From: Gnetum montanum
Lineage: Eukaryota > Streptophyta > Gnetopsida > Gnetales > Gnetaceae
Length of the DNA: 64,000 nucleotides
NCBI GenBank assembly: GCA_015680685.1
Contig: MNCI01028378.1
Location: forward strand, 205,592 to 269,591
Direction of reading: 5' to 3'
The position numbers and the translations under genes are program-made. The notes beneath the pieces were generated by a model. The model saw nothing but the letters and a program-made list of their open reading frames with translations, did not search any database and had not been told where the DNA came from. This document shows, piece after piece, positions 23,386 through 32,560 of the stretch; position 1 is the stretch's first letter; each line of letters begins with the position of its first letter.

Positions 23386-24438
23386 TGTTGATGCATAAAT
23401 TTTGGTCATGCCAACACCGGAAAAACTCGTTTGAGGAGACAATTGCCTAGGGCACCTCCCATATGGGTACGAAAACCCGGGAATAGTCTCAACTGGAGAG
23501 AGCCATGTAACCAAGTGATAGAGAGAGAGAGAGAAAACATAGAGAGAAATAAAGCATGAAAAGAAAAACTAAAGGAGAGAGAAATAGGAACCATCGACAA
23601 GATGCATGGTTGTGTTGCCGCAAGAATCATGTGTAGCTGCAATCAAACATCACCAATGCGCTGCGAACCGCCAACTGCATAAATATAAATCCACCACCAC
23701 CACTTGCCATTTGCTGAAATAAAAGAAGATGAAGAGAAGATCCATTGACAGGATGCATGGCTATGTTGCTGCAAGAATCATGTGTAGTTGCGATCAAACA
23801 TCACCAATGCCCTGCGAACCGCCAACTGCATCAATATAAATCCACCACCACCACTTGCCATTTGCTGAAATAAAAGAAGATAGAAAGAACCACATGCCAT
23901 CTGCTGAAATAAAAGAAGATAGAAAGAACCACATGTCATCTGCTGAAAATAAAAGAAGATCTGCTGATGTCCAACCGCCCAAATTGCTCAGAAAATAAAA
24001 GAAAATCTGCTGATGTCCAACCACCCAAATTGCTTAGAAAATAAAAGAAAATCTACTAACGTCCAATGGCCCAAATTTCTTAGAAAATAAAAGAAAATCT
24101 GCTGACGTCCAACCGCCCAAATTGCTTGGAAAATAAAAGAAAATCTACCGACGTCCAACCGCCCAAATTGCCCATTACTGAAACAAAAGAAAGAAAGAGA
24201 ATCCATTGGCAACCACCCAGGGAGAGAGGAGGTTCTGTCCATGGCTTCATGGGCCTGGCTTCATTGGGCTAGGGCTTCTTGGCCTGACTTCTCCTCTCCC
24301 TCCCCAAACTCCATGAGCTTAATGGCTTTTTTATAGCCAATTTTAGGGTTAGGGTAACCAATCTTTTTTTTTCTTTTTTTTTTTTAAAAATAAACAAAGG
24401 CCCCATGCCAAGCAAGCATGGGCGTGTTGGTATCAACA
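23386..24438 (-). mobile_element. Solo LTR of the El-4 family inside Tat-1 RT
   Basis: Runs from TGTTGATGCATAAATT to GTTGGTATCAACA, the reverse of the El-4 LTR (42135-43131). It shares the TTTTGGTCATG, CCTAGGG-GCC and GGGTACGAAAACC landmarks. It is flanked by a perfect CATGT duplication (23381-23385 and 24439-24443) and interrupts the RT frame precisely. It holds a GAGAGAGAGA tract, and a minus-strand copy of a roughly 50-bp unit (AAATTGCTTAGAAAATAAAAG) is repeated five or more times at 23960-24180. No internal sequence remains, so it formed by LTR-LTR recombination. Confidence 0.9.
23955..24185. repeat. Approximately 55-bp tandem array inside the solo LTR
   Basis: Units containing TGATGTCCAACCGCCCAAAT and GAAAATAAAAGAAAATCTGC recur with small changes at about 23964, 24013, 24060, 24106 and 24151. 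An upstream related doublet, ACATGCCATCTGCTGAAATA, occurs at 23891-23950. The full El-4 LTRs lack this expansion. Confidence 0.7.
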
Positions 24439-25400
24439 CATGTAATCACTAAAGATGAACGTCATTGCTCTTTGATACATGGCCCCAGCGTTCTTGAGAC
24501 TGAATGGCATCATTGTGTAACAGAAGGTTCCCCATGGTATCATAAAGGTTCAAAGCTGATGCTCCGGGTTGATGCATATTTGATTGTATCTCGAGAAGCC
24601 ATCCATAAAAGATAATAGTGCGTGCCCAGTGGTCGAGTTGACAAGTTGAGCAATGCTGGGTAGAGGAAAATCATCTTTTATGGTAGCAACATTTAAATCC
24701 CGAAAGTCAATGCATAAGCGAATGCTTTCATTCTTCTTTGGAACAATGACCATGTTGGATACCCACTCGGCGTAATCAATAGCTCGAATGAAGCCAGCCT
24801 GATAAAGTTTGGTGATCTCATTACGAACTGCCAATGCCACTTCGGGTTTAACTTTTCGTGCCTTTGTTTTACTGGTCTTAATTTTGGATCCAGAATAATA
24901 TTGTGCTGGAAAATTTGGGGATCTAGTCTGGGCATGTCCGTATAAGACCAAGAGAATGCTTTCATATTTTCCCTAAGCACGTCTTCAATGTTCTTGGCTA
25001 GGTGCAGTTTTAGTAATGTGCTTAATTTTAGTATTTTAATTTCCCCATAGGGCATGGTTATGGGGGTTTCGGTCAACGGGACTTCGGTGATATTTTCAGC
25101 TTCTATGTCGAGGGATTTTGTCATGCCTTTGTAGTTGTCTATTGTTTGCTGTGTGGAGGTGATGACTGCGTCGTCTGTTGATGAACTTAAGTGGATGAGG
25201 TTTATGTTAATATCTCTTGCAATTTTGCCATATGGTCCTTCAATGATTAACGGTGCAATTAATTGCTGGCAATCCATCAGGCTTGGTCCTGCCAATAAAT
25301 AGAGAGCTGAATGAGCTAATGGGTATCGTTCTATGCTCTTTGGTATTTTTAGATCATGTGTACATGCATGATGGTGGATTATCGTCACACCGGGATGCAT
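24439..25400 (-). pseudogene. Tat-1 pol N-terminus and reverse transcriptase, first half
   Basis: Opens at ATG 25400 as a separate ORF from gag-pro. The first 150 residues are a Tat-type lead-in. RT blocks then follow: MKAFSWSYTDMPRLDP, AEWVSNMVIVPKKN, LCIDFRDLNVATIKDDFPLP, and LLSFMDGFSRYNQI with the first catalytic Asp. The end is WGTFCYTMMPFSLKNAGAMY, reaching the solo LTR. One frame change lies near 24830-24850 and one stop near 24550. Together with 22990-23385 all RT blocks are present. Confidence 0.88.
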
Positions 25401-25620
25401 AGCAGTTTAAGGCCATGTCGGGCCGTGGGTGCAGTTTAACGTCTTATCGGGCCACATGTAATCTGCCGATGGCAGTTTAAGGCTATACCAGGCCGTAATG
25501 GCAGTTTAAGGCCATACCGGGCCGTCATGGCAATTTAAGGCCATACCGGGCTGTCATGGCAGTTTAAGGCTATACTGGGCTGTAATGGCAGTTTACGTCG
25601 GAATGTTTGGCGTAAGCGTC
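25401..25620. repeat. GCAGTTTAAGGCC tandem repeats before the antisense gene (Tat-1)
   Basis: About seven units of near 30 bp, typically GGCAGTTTAAGGCCATACCGG plus GCCGTCAT, fill 25405-25600. They lie between the start of the RT ORF and the TATA box of the antisense gene. The core is related to the repeats at 20291-20690 and 30780-31060. Confidence 0.8.
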
Positions 25621-25772
25621 CGGAATGGGGTCCACAGGGGAACTGGGACATAGTAATTCCTATTTTTTTTATCATTTTTGAGCGAATTTTTGGCGAAAAA
25701 TGAGTAAAAAGGCAAAAAGTAGCAAACTCGGAGGTGGCGGCGTAAGCGGTGGTGTCAGCGTCGGCGGAGTGC

Positions 25773-25780
25773 TATAAAAA
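25773..25780 (+). promoter_or_regulatory. TATA box of the antisense gene
   Basis: CTATAAAAAGGGG at 25772-25784 is a strong plant TATA box. It sits 247 bp before the ATG at 26020. The expected start of transcription is near 25805 (TCACATTGCATT). The intervening leader is rich in GCGTAAGCGTAAAC-like units. Promoter activity is inferred from sequence only. Confidence 0.65.
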
Positions 25781-26019
25781 GGGGGGGAAGCTTCATTTGT
25801 CACATTGCATTCTGAGCGTAAGTGACTGAGTGAGCGTAAGCGTAAATTGTGAAACCTAGTGTAAGCGTAAACCTAAACCTCAGCATAGACGCCGACTAAA
25901 CCCCAGCGTAGACGCCAACGATCAAACCCCAACGTAGAAGCCGAGCGTAGAAGGTCGAGGGTAGGAGTACAGAGTTTCAACCCTTAGCATAAGCTATCAA
26001 TCCCAGCGTAGACACCGAG

Positions 26020-27665
26020 ATGGGCAAAGGCAAGGAGGTGGAAGGGCAGGGGAGGAAGAGTCCTGACTTAACCTTCATAGAGGAGAGTGAAGCCATACTG
26101 CAATGCCTACCCTGGCCAAGGATTCCATCATGGCCTGGAACATCACACAGGTAGGCTCTAATCCCGCCTCTGTTAGTGATTTTTGCTTATGCGTGCTTTG
26201 TAGCGTAGATAGTTTCGTATAGGGTCTTGGCGTATACGCCGAGCATAAAGTTCAGCGTACAAATGTCGGCGTATACGCCGAGCATAAACTCGCAGCGTAA
26301 GGTCAGGTTAGCGTAGATTGTCATAGCGTAATCTGTTTTCAGTGCACAGCGTAATCATTTTTTTCTTGCTGAAGGCTATACGGCATAAGAAGTTTTCTAT
26401 GCATGAATTTCTATTTTGTCAGCATAAGCTTTCTGTTTTATCAGCATAGACGGCCTACGCTGTGACGGCGTATACGCTGGGGGTTTCTTCAGCGTATACG
26501 CTGAGCTTATACAGTTGTTCTTTTCGAGTAGGATGTAGCATAGACTTGGTTTTCATCTTTCCAACGTAAACTGTTTGTTCAATGTCTAGCGTAGACTATT
26601 TACGTTGGCCACTTCTGTGGCGTATACGCTGAGGTTAAGTAGTTCAGGCATCAACGTAAACAGTTAGTTGTCAGTGTATACGCTGGGTCAGGCAGCGTAT
26701 ACACCGGGCGTAAATAGATTTTGGCAGCGTCTACGCTAAGTTTAGCAGCGTATACGCTGGGCGTAAACAATTAGAAAATTTTTCTAAGTGTCAGTCTACG
26801 ATGTGAACCTTTGTTTCTCGCGTTGTTTTGATGCATGGATGATTTTACGTTGGTACTCTGGTTGTTTGCAGGGACACCAAGCCTTTTTCCCTCGTGGTTG
26901 AGCTTGTTGGGGTGCTAACATGGTTTGGCCCCATGGAGGTGGATGAGCCTACCCTGGACCTAACCATGGACCACAACGAGGTTTGGTTCAGAGAAGGTGC
27001 GTTTGAATTCCTATCCTTCATACTGGACAATTTTGAAGTAGTTATCTGGCCACACCTAACTGAACTGGTGGTGCGGAGCATACTTGAGGTAATGCTGCCA
27101 GTAGCCATGGAGGGTGTCGTTGTCTTCATGGAAGACATCGATGAGGGGCAGTTGACGAATGAGGATGGTTCTACCCGCGGGCCTAGGTCCACACACCCGT
27201 TAGCGTGCGTGTGGACCCGATTACCATGAGGGCAGGACTACCTTGACAACACCTTATTCTTGGCCACGCGTGCACACACATTGTTCAAGAACTCTCCCAG
27301 CATAGTGTACCAAGTGGGCAGGTATGACCATTTAGGTTTATTACTTCTTTTCGTTGTTTGGCATTTGCCTCAGTTTTGACATCTTTTCGTGTGTAGTCCT
27401 AAAGTTAATGCAAACAGAATATGTGTCGAGGATGATGGGCTTCCCTTAACCTGTACCACTCTAGAGGCATTTATGGCAGGTCCAACCCTTCATAAAGCTT
27501 TTTTAGGTCTGATGAAGGGGGATATCGTCTATTTTCATCAACGATTCTCTACAGCATTGGCAATGTGCCAAGCTTGTGGATGGCTGGATAAAGATTGGTC
27601 GGACCGGGGGCCAGTTTTCCCTCATGACTCTGGTTGAGGCAGCACATCTAAGTCTACTACGGGAG
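26020..27665 (+). pseudogene. Antisense gene exons 1-3
   Basis: Exon 1 starts MGKGKEVEGQGRKSPDLTF and ends at CACACAG before GTAGGC. Exon 2 (after TTTGCAG) reads DTKPFSLVVELVGVLTWFGP and ends GGGCAG before GTATGA. Exon 3 (after GTGTAG) reads SPKVNANRICVEDDGLPL and ends in a Ser/Thr/Gly-rich linker. The first two stops (27227, 27635) are both TGA and fit CGA changed by CpG deamination. Short in-frame text resumes after each stop. Plus ORFs at 26894-27229 and 27389-27637 are the visible parts of exons 2 and 3. Confidence 0.75.
26151..26871 (+). repeat. Intron 1 of the antisense gene: GCGTATACGC palindrome array
   Basis: A 721-bp intron, far longer than the other six (75-106 bp). It is filled with GCGTATACGCTG, GCGTAAAC, GCGTAGAC and related units. 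The 12-bp AGCGTATACGCT is its own reverse complement and occurs intact at about 26501 and 26749; one-base variants (GGCGTATACGCT/GCC) occur at about 26270, 26466 and 26620. The same motif fills the Tat-1 LTRs and leader. Confidence 0.75.
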
Positions 27666-27751
27666 GTAAATGACAATGTCTTTTGGATGTGCTAACGTGT
27701 TTTAACTACCGAGAGTTATACTGGTACAACAATCTTACATTGCATTTGCAG

Positions 27752-28792
27752 TTGATGCACCTCCTGGTGGGGATCCTATCACAACCGGGCGAACTGAGAC
27801 AACATTGTCAATGAAGTTCGGGGAGGTGACTAAGGCTCAAAAATGGTTACGCAACCATGCTTCGCCATCTATTGTTCGCTGCTTGGACAATGCCAGCCTT
27901 ATGGAGCTCTTCATGACCCCAAGTCCTGATGTATCAATAGGGGAAATGATTGGGATCATGAATTCTTTTAATGAGTCTGTCTCATACTACAACACCCGGA
28001 TTAAGGGTGTTAAGGTAGTTTTCCATCTGTCGCCAGAATTCTTTTCAAACTTATTTGGGGTACCGGCAGATGGCATAAATGTAGTTTTAGAAAGAGCTCA
28101 TAAAGAGCTCCATACGATGCGCGAGTTGGAGGACTGGTTGGGCCTGGCCAAGGGTGCCAAGGGATTCCCGATGTAGGGGAAGGCAAAGGTTGAGGAGGTA
28201 AATGAACTGTATCCCCTATTTAGGGCACGGGTATTTCCCAAAATCCTTTCTCAGGTACAGAGCCTTGGGGTTGAGGCGGTGTGCGTTATGCGAACCATCC
28301 TGGAAACTGGCGTGCGCTATAACTGGGCTAAATTTCTATTGTCGGGCATGCACAAGGAGATAGTGCGATTGCACTTGAATGTCGAGGCGCAATCCCACTT
28401 CACTTTTGCCTTCTTCGCTGGCTACCTTCATCGCTTCGCTGAGTTTTTGGTAGTCCACGTGGGTAACAAGTTTGTTCTACGGGATTGGGGTCAACTATCC
28501 TGCCTGTGGATCAATCACTTGTTCGATACAGCCAACTCCCAAGATGCGCCTGAAGGCATCAACGAGTCCATGTCTATTACGACCAGGGGATCGTCGAGTA
28601 CCTCCATTCATACTCGCGATAGTCTGGGGTTAGAGCCAGATAATGTGCCCCTCACTGCAAGGAGAGCTGAGTGGGTTATTAAAGAAACTGTTGGCCAGGC
28701 CAAAACAAAGCTGAAGAGACATGAACACGCAGCTGAGGAAGCTTCTAATGTGAGGGAGCCACGAGTAAAGCGCATAAGATTCAAGATGGCCA
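27752..28792 (+). pseudogene. Antisense gene exon 4: main globular domain
   Basis: About 347 residues, the largest exon. It begins VDAPPGGDPITTGRTETTLS across the junction. It contains MKFGEVTKAQKWLRNH, SVSYYNTRIKGVKVVFHLSP, FFSNLFGVPADG, MRTILETGVRYNWAKFLLS and FTFAFFAGYLHRFAEFL. One TAG (28174) interrupts at a likely Trp. The RIKGVKVVFHLSPEFFSNLF part faintly resembles GISIDFSAKAILEVLNLS in the Athila env-like ORF and the strand-helix motif of the putative plant transposon protein domain; this is a suggestion only. It ends at a GTATGT donor. Confidence 0.7.
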
Positions 28793-28898
28793 GTATGTAG
28801 ATTTTTCTAGCTTATTGTTTTATTGTTTTCGTTTTGTCTATAATTTTACCTTTTCAATCGATTACATTTCATTGACGTCCTTGGCTTGATTTGAGAAG

Positions 28899-29407
28899 TG
28901 AGGAAGCAGGTGCTAGCAACCATTACCGAGGAGGAGGAGACCAACACGGAGCACAATAACGAAGAGGAAAATGTGGATAAGGATCAGGGAGGAGGAACGA
29001 AGGAATTAAAGGAAAACACCATGGAAACTGAGCCGTTGGATGACTAGGGTGGTGTCGAACAAATGTTCCGCAGCTTTCTTTAGGGGAATCTGGATTTAGG
29101 CGATCCTCCAGAAGGTGATGAGGAGCGTGGTATGTTTTCCTTTTGTCTTATTTCAATTTGCCTTGTTAGTTGTCATTTCTACGGTATTTTATTTTCATAT
29201 TTTCATTTTTCTCAGATGAAGGGAGCGAAACTAGGTCGGTGCGCTTAGATGTACCCATGAAGACGGTTCCCCCTGAGAGGACTGCTAAGGTTAGTTCCCG
29301 CACCTGTGAGCCATTTACTTGGATGAAAATGCCAAGTAAAATGGATTTTGTGGCTGGGATCGCAGAAGAGGTTGTCGAACGAATTCAGGAGGTTCTCCCT
29401 GAAATAG
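28899..29407 (+). pseudogene. Antisense gene exons 5-6: acidic linker
   Basis: Exon 5 is strongly acidic (ATITEEEETNTEHNNEEENV) and carries two TAG codons (29045, 29081) that fit TGG changed to TAG. It ends at GTATGT. Exon 6, after TTCTCAG, reads DEGSETRSVRLDVPMKTV and IAEEVVERIQEVLPEIG. Codons split across both junctions are completed correctly. Confidence 0.7.
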
Positions 29408-29492
29408 GTATAATGTTTTTCAATGGCTTGTCGTTTTAGAGTGCCACACCCTGTTTTTGTTGTCTTAATGTTTGATCTTTTCATACGCATAG

Positions 29493-30599
29493 GTGCTAAG
29501 TTGAGGTGGGATCCTTCTGAGGTAATTAGCATCGATAGTTTGGCTACACTACCCCTAGAAGTGGAACAGGTACCAAGGCTGGTTTACAATGAGGTGGTGG
29601 AAAGCCTTGTCCATAACGCCAAGTCGTTGTGGACCTGTAGGCGATCCATCGAACAACTATGGTTGCAGATCCAAATAAAGGAGAAGGAAGTCTCCGAGTT
29701 ATCAGTCGAATGCAACGACCTCAAAGCTCATTATGAATTCACTTCGGCCCTATTAGTAGGTGATATTTCTTGGAAAACGTTCGAGATTACGTACAATAGA
29801 TATTGGAACTTGTTAAATTGCCANTGTTCGAGATTACGTACAATAGATATTGGAACTTGTTAAATTGCCATGTGTCACTAACTCGAAGGTTTGCGGAACG
29901 TAAAGCCCAGATAGACCTATTGAATCTGAAGTGCCAAGATTAGAAGGCATTTGCCTCCAAGGTGCATAAGTGGGGCCAAGATGAGAAAAATCATAAGCAC
30001 CACTATAAGAAATCACTAAAAGAAGTTTCCATAGAGAAACGACAACTTGAGATGTTCGTAGAGGGTTTGGGCTTACGTTCTGCATTCGATACTTTTGTGG
30101 AGAACACCATAGTTGAGATGGAATCTCCTAAGAGAGTTATTACCATTGCTTTTGGGGAAGTTACTATGGATGAATTTCCTCTGAAGCATCCTTTCTGGAT
30201 GGCCGTTGACAAGGGAAAGACCTTGGCAGACATCGACCTAGGCCTCGGTGAAACAGATTGGGCTAGTGTTTCGGAGAAGGAAATCCTTCGTCGATTGGAG
30301 TTTGGTTTGGGAAGATCTCCTATGGTAAGTATTTTGTCATTGTGAAGTTGATTTGCTAAAGAATGTTTGAAATTTTGACACTATCTTGTTCTTATATTGG
30401 TTGTTTCATTTTGTATTTTCAGGATGAAGGTGGTGATGATGCTCAAGAGGTTGGCCCCAGCAGAGCAAGGGCCCTTGACGTTGGTGGATCTAAAGGGGAC
30501 GATCCTCCCATCCCAGATGCTAAGTTTCTTCTCCTGTTCTTTTTGGGTTTTGTCTTTGGCACTATGCGGACTCAAATTGATATGGGAATTGTAAATTGA
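29493..30599 (+). pseudogene. Antisense gene exons 7-8: coiled coil and hydrophobic C-terminus
   Basis: Exon 7 begins GAKLRWDPSEVISIDSLATL. It continues as a Glu/Lys/Leu-rich helix (WLQIQIKEKEVSELSVECND and RRFAERKAQIDLLNLKCQD) likely to form a coiled coil. It then runs through MFVEGLGLRSAFDTFVENTI to RSPM before GTAAGT at 30325. Exon 8, after TTTTCAG, reads DEGGDDAQEVGPSRARAL and ends with FLLLFFLGFVFGTM, a hydrophobic run long enough to be a membrane anchor, then TGA at 30597-30599. A TAG at 29941 interrupts. Confidence 0.7.
29824..29824. other. Ambiguous base with flanking 48-bp duplication
   Basis: The stretch from TGTTCGAGATTACGTAC to TTAAATTGCCA after the N repeats the sequence just before it. 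Collapsing it restores the exon 7 frame (NCHVSLTRRF). Confidence 0.8.
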
Positions 30600-30779
30600 A
30601 AACTTTGAGATAAACGAAAATAATTGACACTTATAATTGTACAACATTGCATGTATAAATATTTTTTGTTGATTTTGGGTTTGATTGTACACACGACATG
30701 ACAATGTAAAATATTTTGGTTCATTTTTTCATTTGTTCTAAGTGTGATATGCGGATGTAATTATAAGAGGAGAAACAAC

Positions 30780-31060
30780 GCACAAGTGTGTGATCTAGTT
30801 TAAGGCCATTTCGGGCCCCATGCGTAGTTTAGGGCCATTACGGGCCACAATTTTAAACAAGTAACATTTTGGATAACGTAGGTAGGTTTCTCGGTTAACC
30901 GACCATTTCTGATTGTGGCTAGTTTTATGTCATTACGGACATGATAGTTTAACATCTTTCCGGATAGGGGGTGTAGTTTAATGTTTTATTTTTTTTTTGT
31001 GTTGTTGTAGTTTAACGTCGTTTCAGACATGTTATAGTTTAACGTCATTTGGGACTAATT
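30780..31060. repeat. AGTTTAA/GGCC and GTC repeats after the antisense gene (Tat-1)
   Basis: Units TAGTTTAAGGCCATTTCGGG, TAGTTTAGGGCCATTACGGG, TAGTTTAACATCTTTCCGGA and TAGTTTAACGTCGTTTCAGA lie between the last exon of the antisense gene and the end of gag-pro. They are diverged copies of the core at 25401-25620 and 20291-20690. 30600-30779 holds nothing I can identify. Confidence 0.75.
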
Positions 31061-31069
31061 GAGATGGTA

Positions 31070-32560
31070 TTATTTTAGGAATTTTTTGATTTTTTTCTTT
31101 TTAATGTTAGGCGATGTGTCAACAGGTATGATTCTATATTCAGTGTCCCCTTCGCTGATTACGTTAAATGGTAATTCGGCCCAAGGGATGTCTGATGGAA
31201 TGGCTTCTGTGTCAGTGTTTTCTCGTGTTTCGGCATTTGTTATGAGTTCTGTGTTAGTTTCTAATTGAGAAGGTGTATGTACAATGTCAGGTGCAGGCAT
31301 TTCTGTTTTAGGTGGATTTGGATTACTGCCCACCGGTTGTTTTTCGTTTATGTCATTTCGGCTAGGCTTTTCGAGTTCAACCTCTGAGCCTTTGTCCATG
31401 TCCATGTGCGATGAAACAATAGGTGTAGCTGCTTCCCCGTGTATGATGATTTCACTGCCCTCATAAGGTAGGTGAATTTCTTGATGTATAGGGGAGAAGA
31501 CCGCTTTCAGTTGGCCCAACTAGGGTCTTCCTAATATTAGGTTGAACCCTGACATTTCGTCAACCACAATGAAATCGGTGGACGTGGGAAACTGGTCTCC
31601 TGCTATGAATTCTAAGGTCACCATGCCTTTGACCATCACGTGTGACCCGCTGAATGATTTTAAACATGTAGTTGCAGTCAGTTTGATTGACTCCGTTAGT
31701 TCTAGTTGTTCAATGATGGGGTATGGTACCACGTTCGTAGCAGTTCCATCGTCTACGTGGACCCTATGTATCTTGAACTGGTTTATGCGTATTGTTATGA
31801 ACATGGGGGTTGTTTTCACCTCCCCTATTTTCTTATCTATTTTAATGTTATCGTTATGGAAGCTTAATGATTTGGACGTTGACCCTTGGGGCGAGTACAC
31901 TACCGCATGAATGGATGGTTCATTTGGGGGCAAGTTCTCGCTTACTGGGATGGACGTTAACATGCATACCAAAGCTTCACGATGTGTTTGGGATGTAAGA
32001 ATCAAGTCATACAAGCTTAGCGAAGTGTTCTTCTGCTTGAGTGCTTGTGTGACTTGTGTTAAAGTCGTTGCCAACTCTCTACTGTTGGGGGCATTTTTAT
32101 CAGCGGTGACTGGGTCCATTGGCCCCAGTAGTTTTATTTCATGCTTTGTTGGTTCTTCGTTTTTGCTCGGAGCCATTGTTTTAGACTTTTCATGTTGTTT
32201 GGATGGTTCACCCTTGTTGCCTACACTTGGTTGATTGTTGGGTTGCATCATGGGTACAACATTAAGTGGAGTGGGTTTAGGTGGCCCTAAAGCTAACCGT
32301 TGACGCTCCTTCTCCAAGAGTTCACGTGTAAGCTTATCTGCTAAGCGTTCTTGCATGTGGCGTGGAGGTGGAGCTGGTCTTGAAGCTTCGGGTTGCCCTG
32401 GGATTCGCACCACATATGGAGGTGGGTGGGTTTGTGGTTGTACAGTCGAATGTGATTGAGTAGAAGGCTGGCCAGGCATCCTAATGACATAGGGGCTAGG
32501 TCTGCCTTGCATTTGTGAGGTGGAGGCTTGGACTTCTGCTGTTGCAACTGTGGGTGGCAC
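31070..32560 (-). pseudogene. pro: Tat-1 aspartic protease (C-terminal part of gag-pro ORF)
   Basis: Protease that would cut the polyprotein. 32560-31520 is one open run of 346 residues; a Pro/Gln-rich start leads to FITIRINQFKIHRVHVDDGT and ATNVVPYPIIEQL, where the Asp-Asp-Gly takes the place of the usual Asp-Thr/Ser-Gly. GMVTLEFIAG and FNLILGRP follow, the final flap and ILGR block. A TAG at 31517-31519 replaces the Trp usual after ILGRP. The frame then runs on to TAA at 31070. RT does not follow in frame; it starts anew at 25400. Confidence 0.85.

Larger units (their letters stand above)
26020..30599 (+). pseudogene. Eight-exon antisense gene carried by Tat-1
   Basis: Unrecognised gene opposite to gag-pol. 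Exons: 26020-26150, 26872-27321, 27397-27665, 27752-28792, 28899-29129 (start could be 28896), 29216-29407, 29493-30324, 30423-30599. All seven introns are GT-AG and all seven junction phases agree with the open frames on both sides. The product would be about 1,090 residues. Six in-frame stops break it: TGA at 27227 and 27635, and TAG at 28174, 29045, 29081 and 29941. Each can come from CGA, TGG or CAG by one transition, so it was intact not long ago. The duplication around N 29824 adds an artificial 49 bp. Order: short basic start, globular part, acidic linker, coiled coil, hydrophobic end. Related genes in other Tat elements are possible; I cannot search. Confidence 0.8.

Noticed and set aside
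27601-27640. A frameshift in exon 3 of the antisense gene
   Set aside because: One alternative frame after GGGGG looked plausible, but the original frame with a TGA (from CGA) gives the correct phase into exon 4, so no frameshift is needed.
20500-31060. Regularly spaced short repeats that might suggest a CRISPR array
   Set aside because: Units are directly adjacent tandem copies with diverged sequence and no unique spacers, inside a plant retrotransposon.
31542-32234. Plus-strand ORFs of 107-122 codons opposite the Tat-1 protease
   Set aside because: They are shadows of the minus-strand gag-pro frame, which has clear protease motifs. No splice structure or start context supports them, unlike the 26020-30599 gene.
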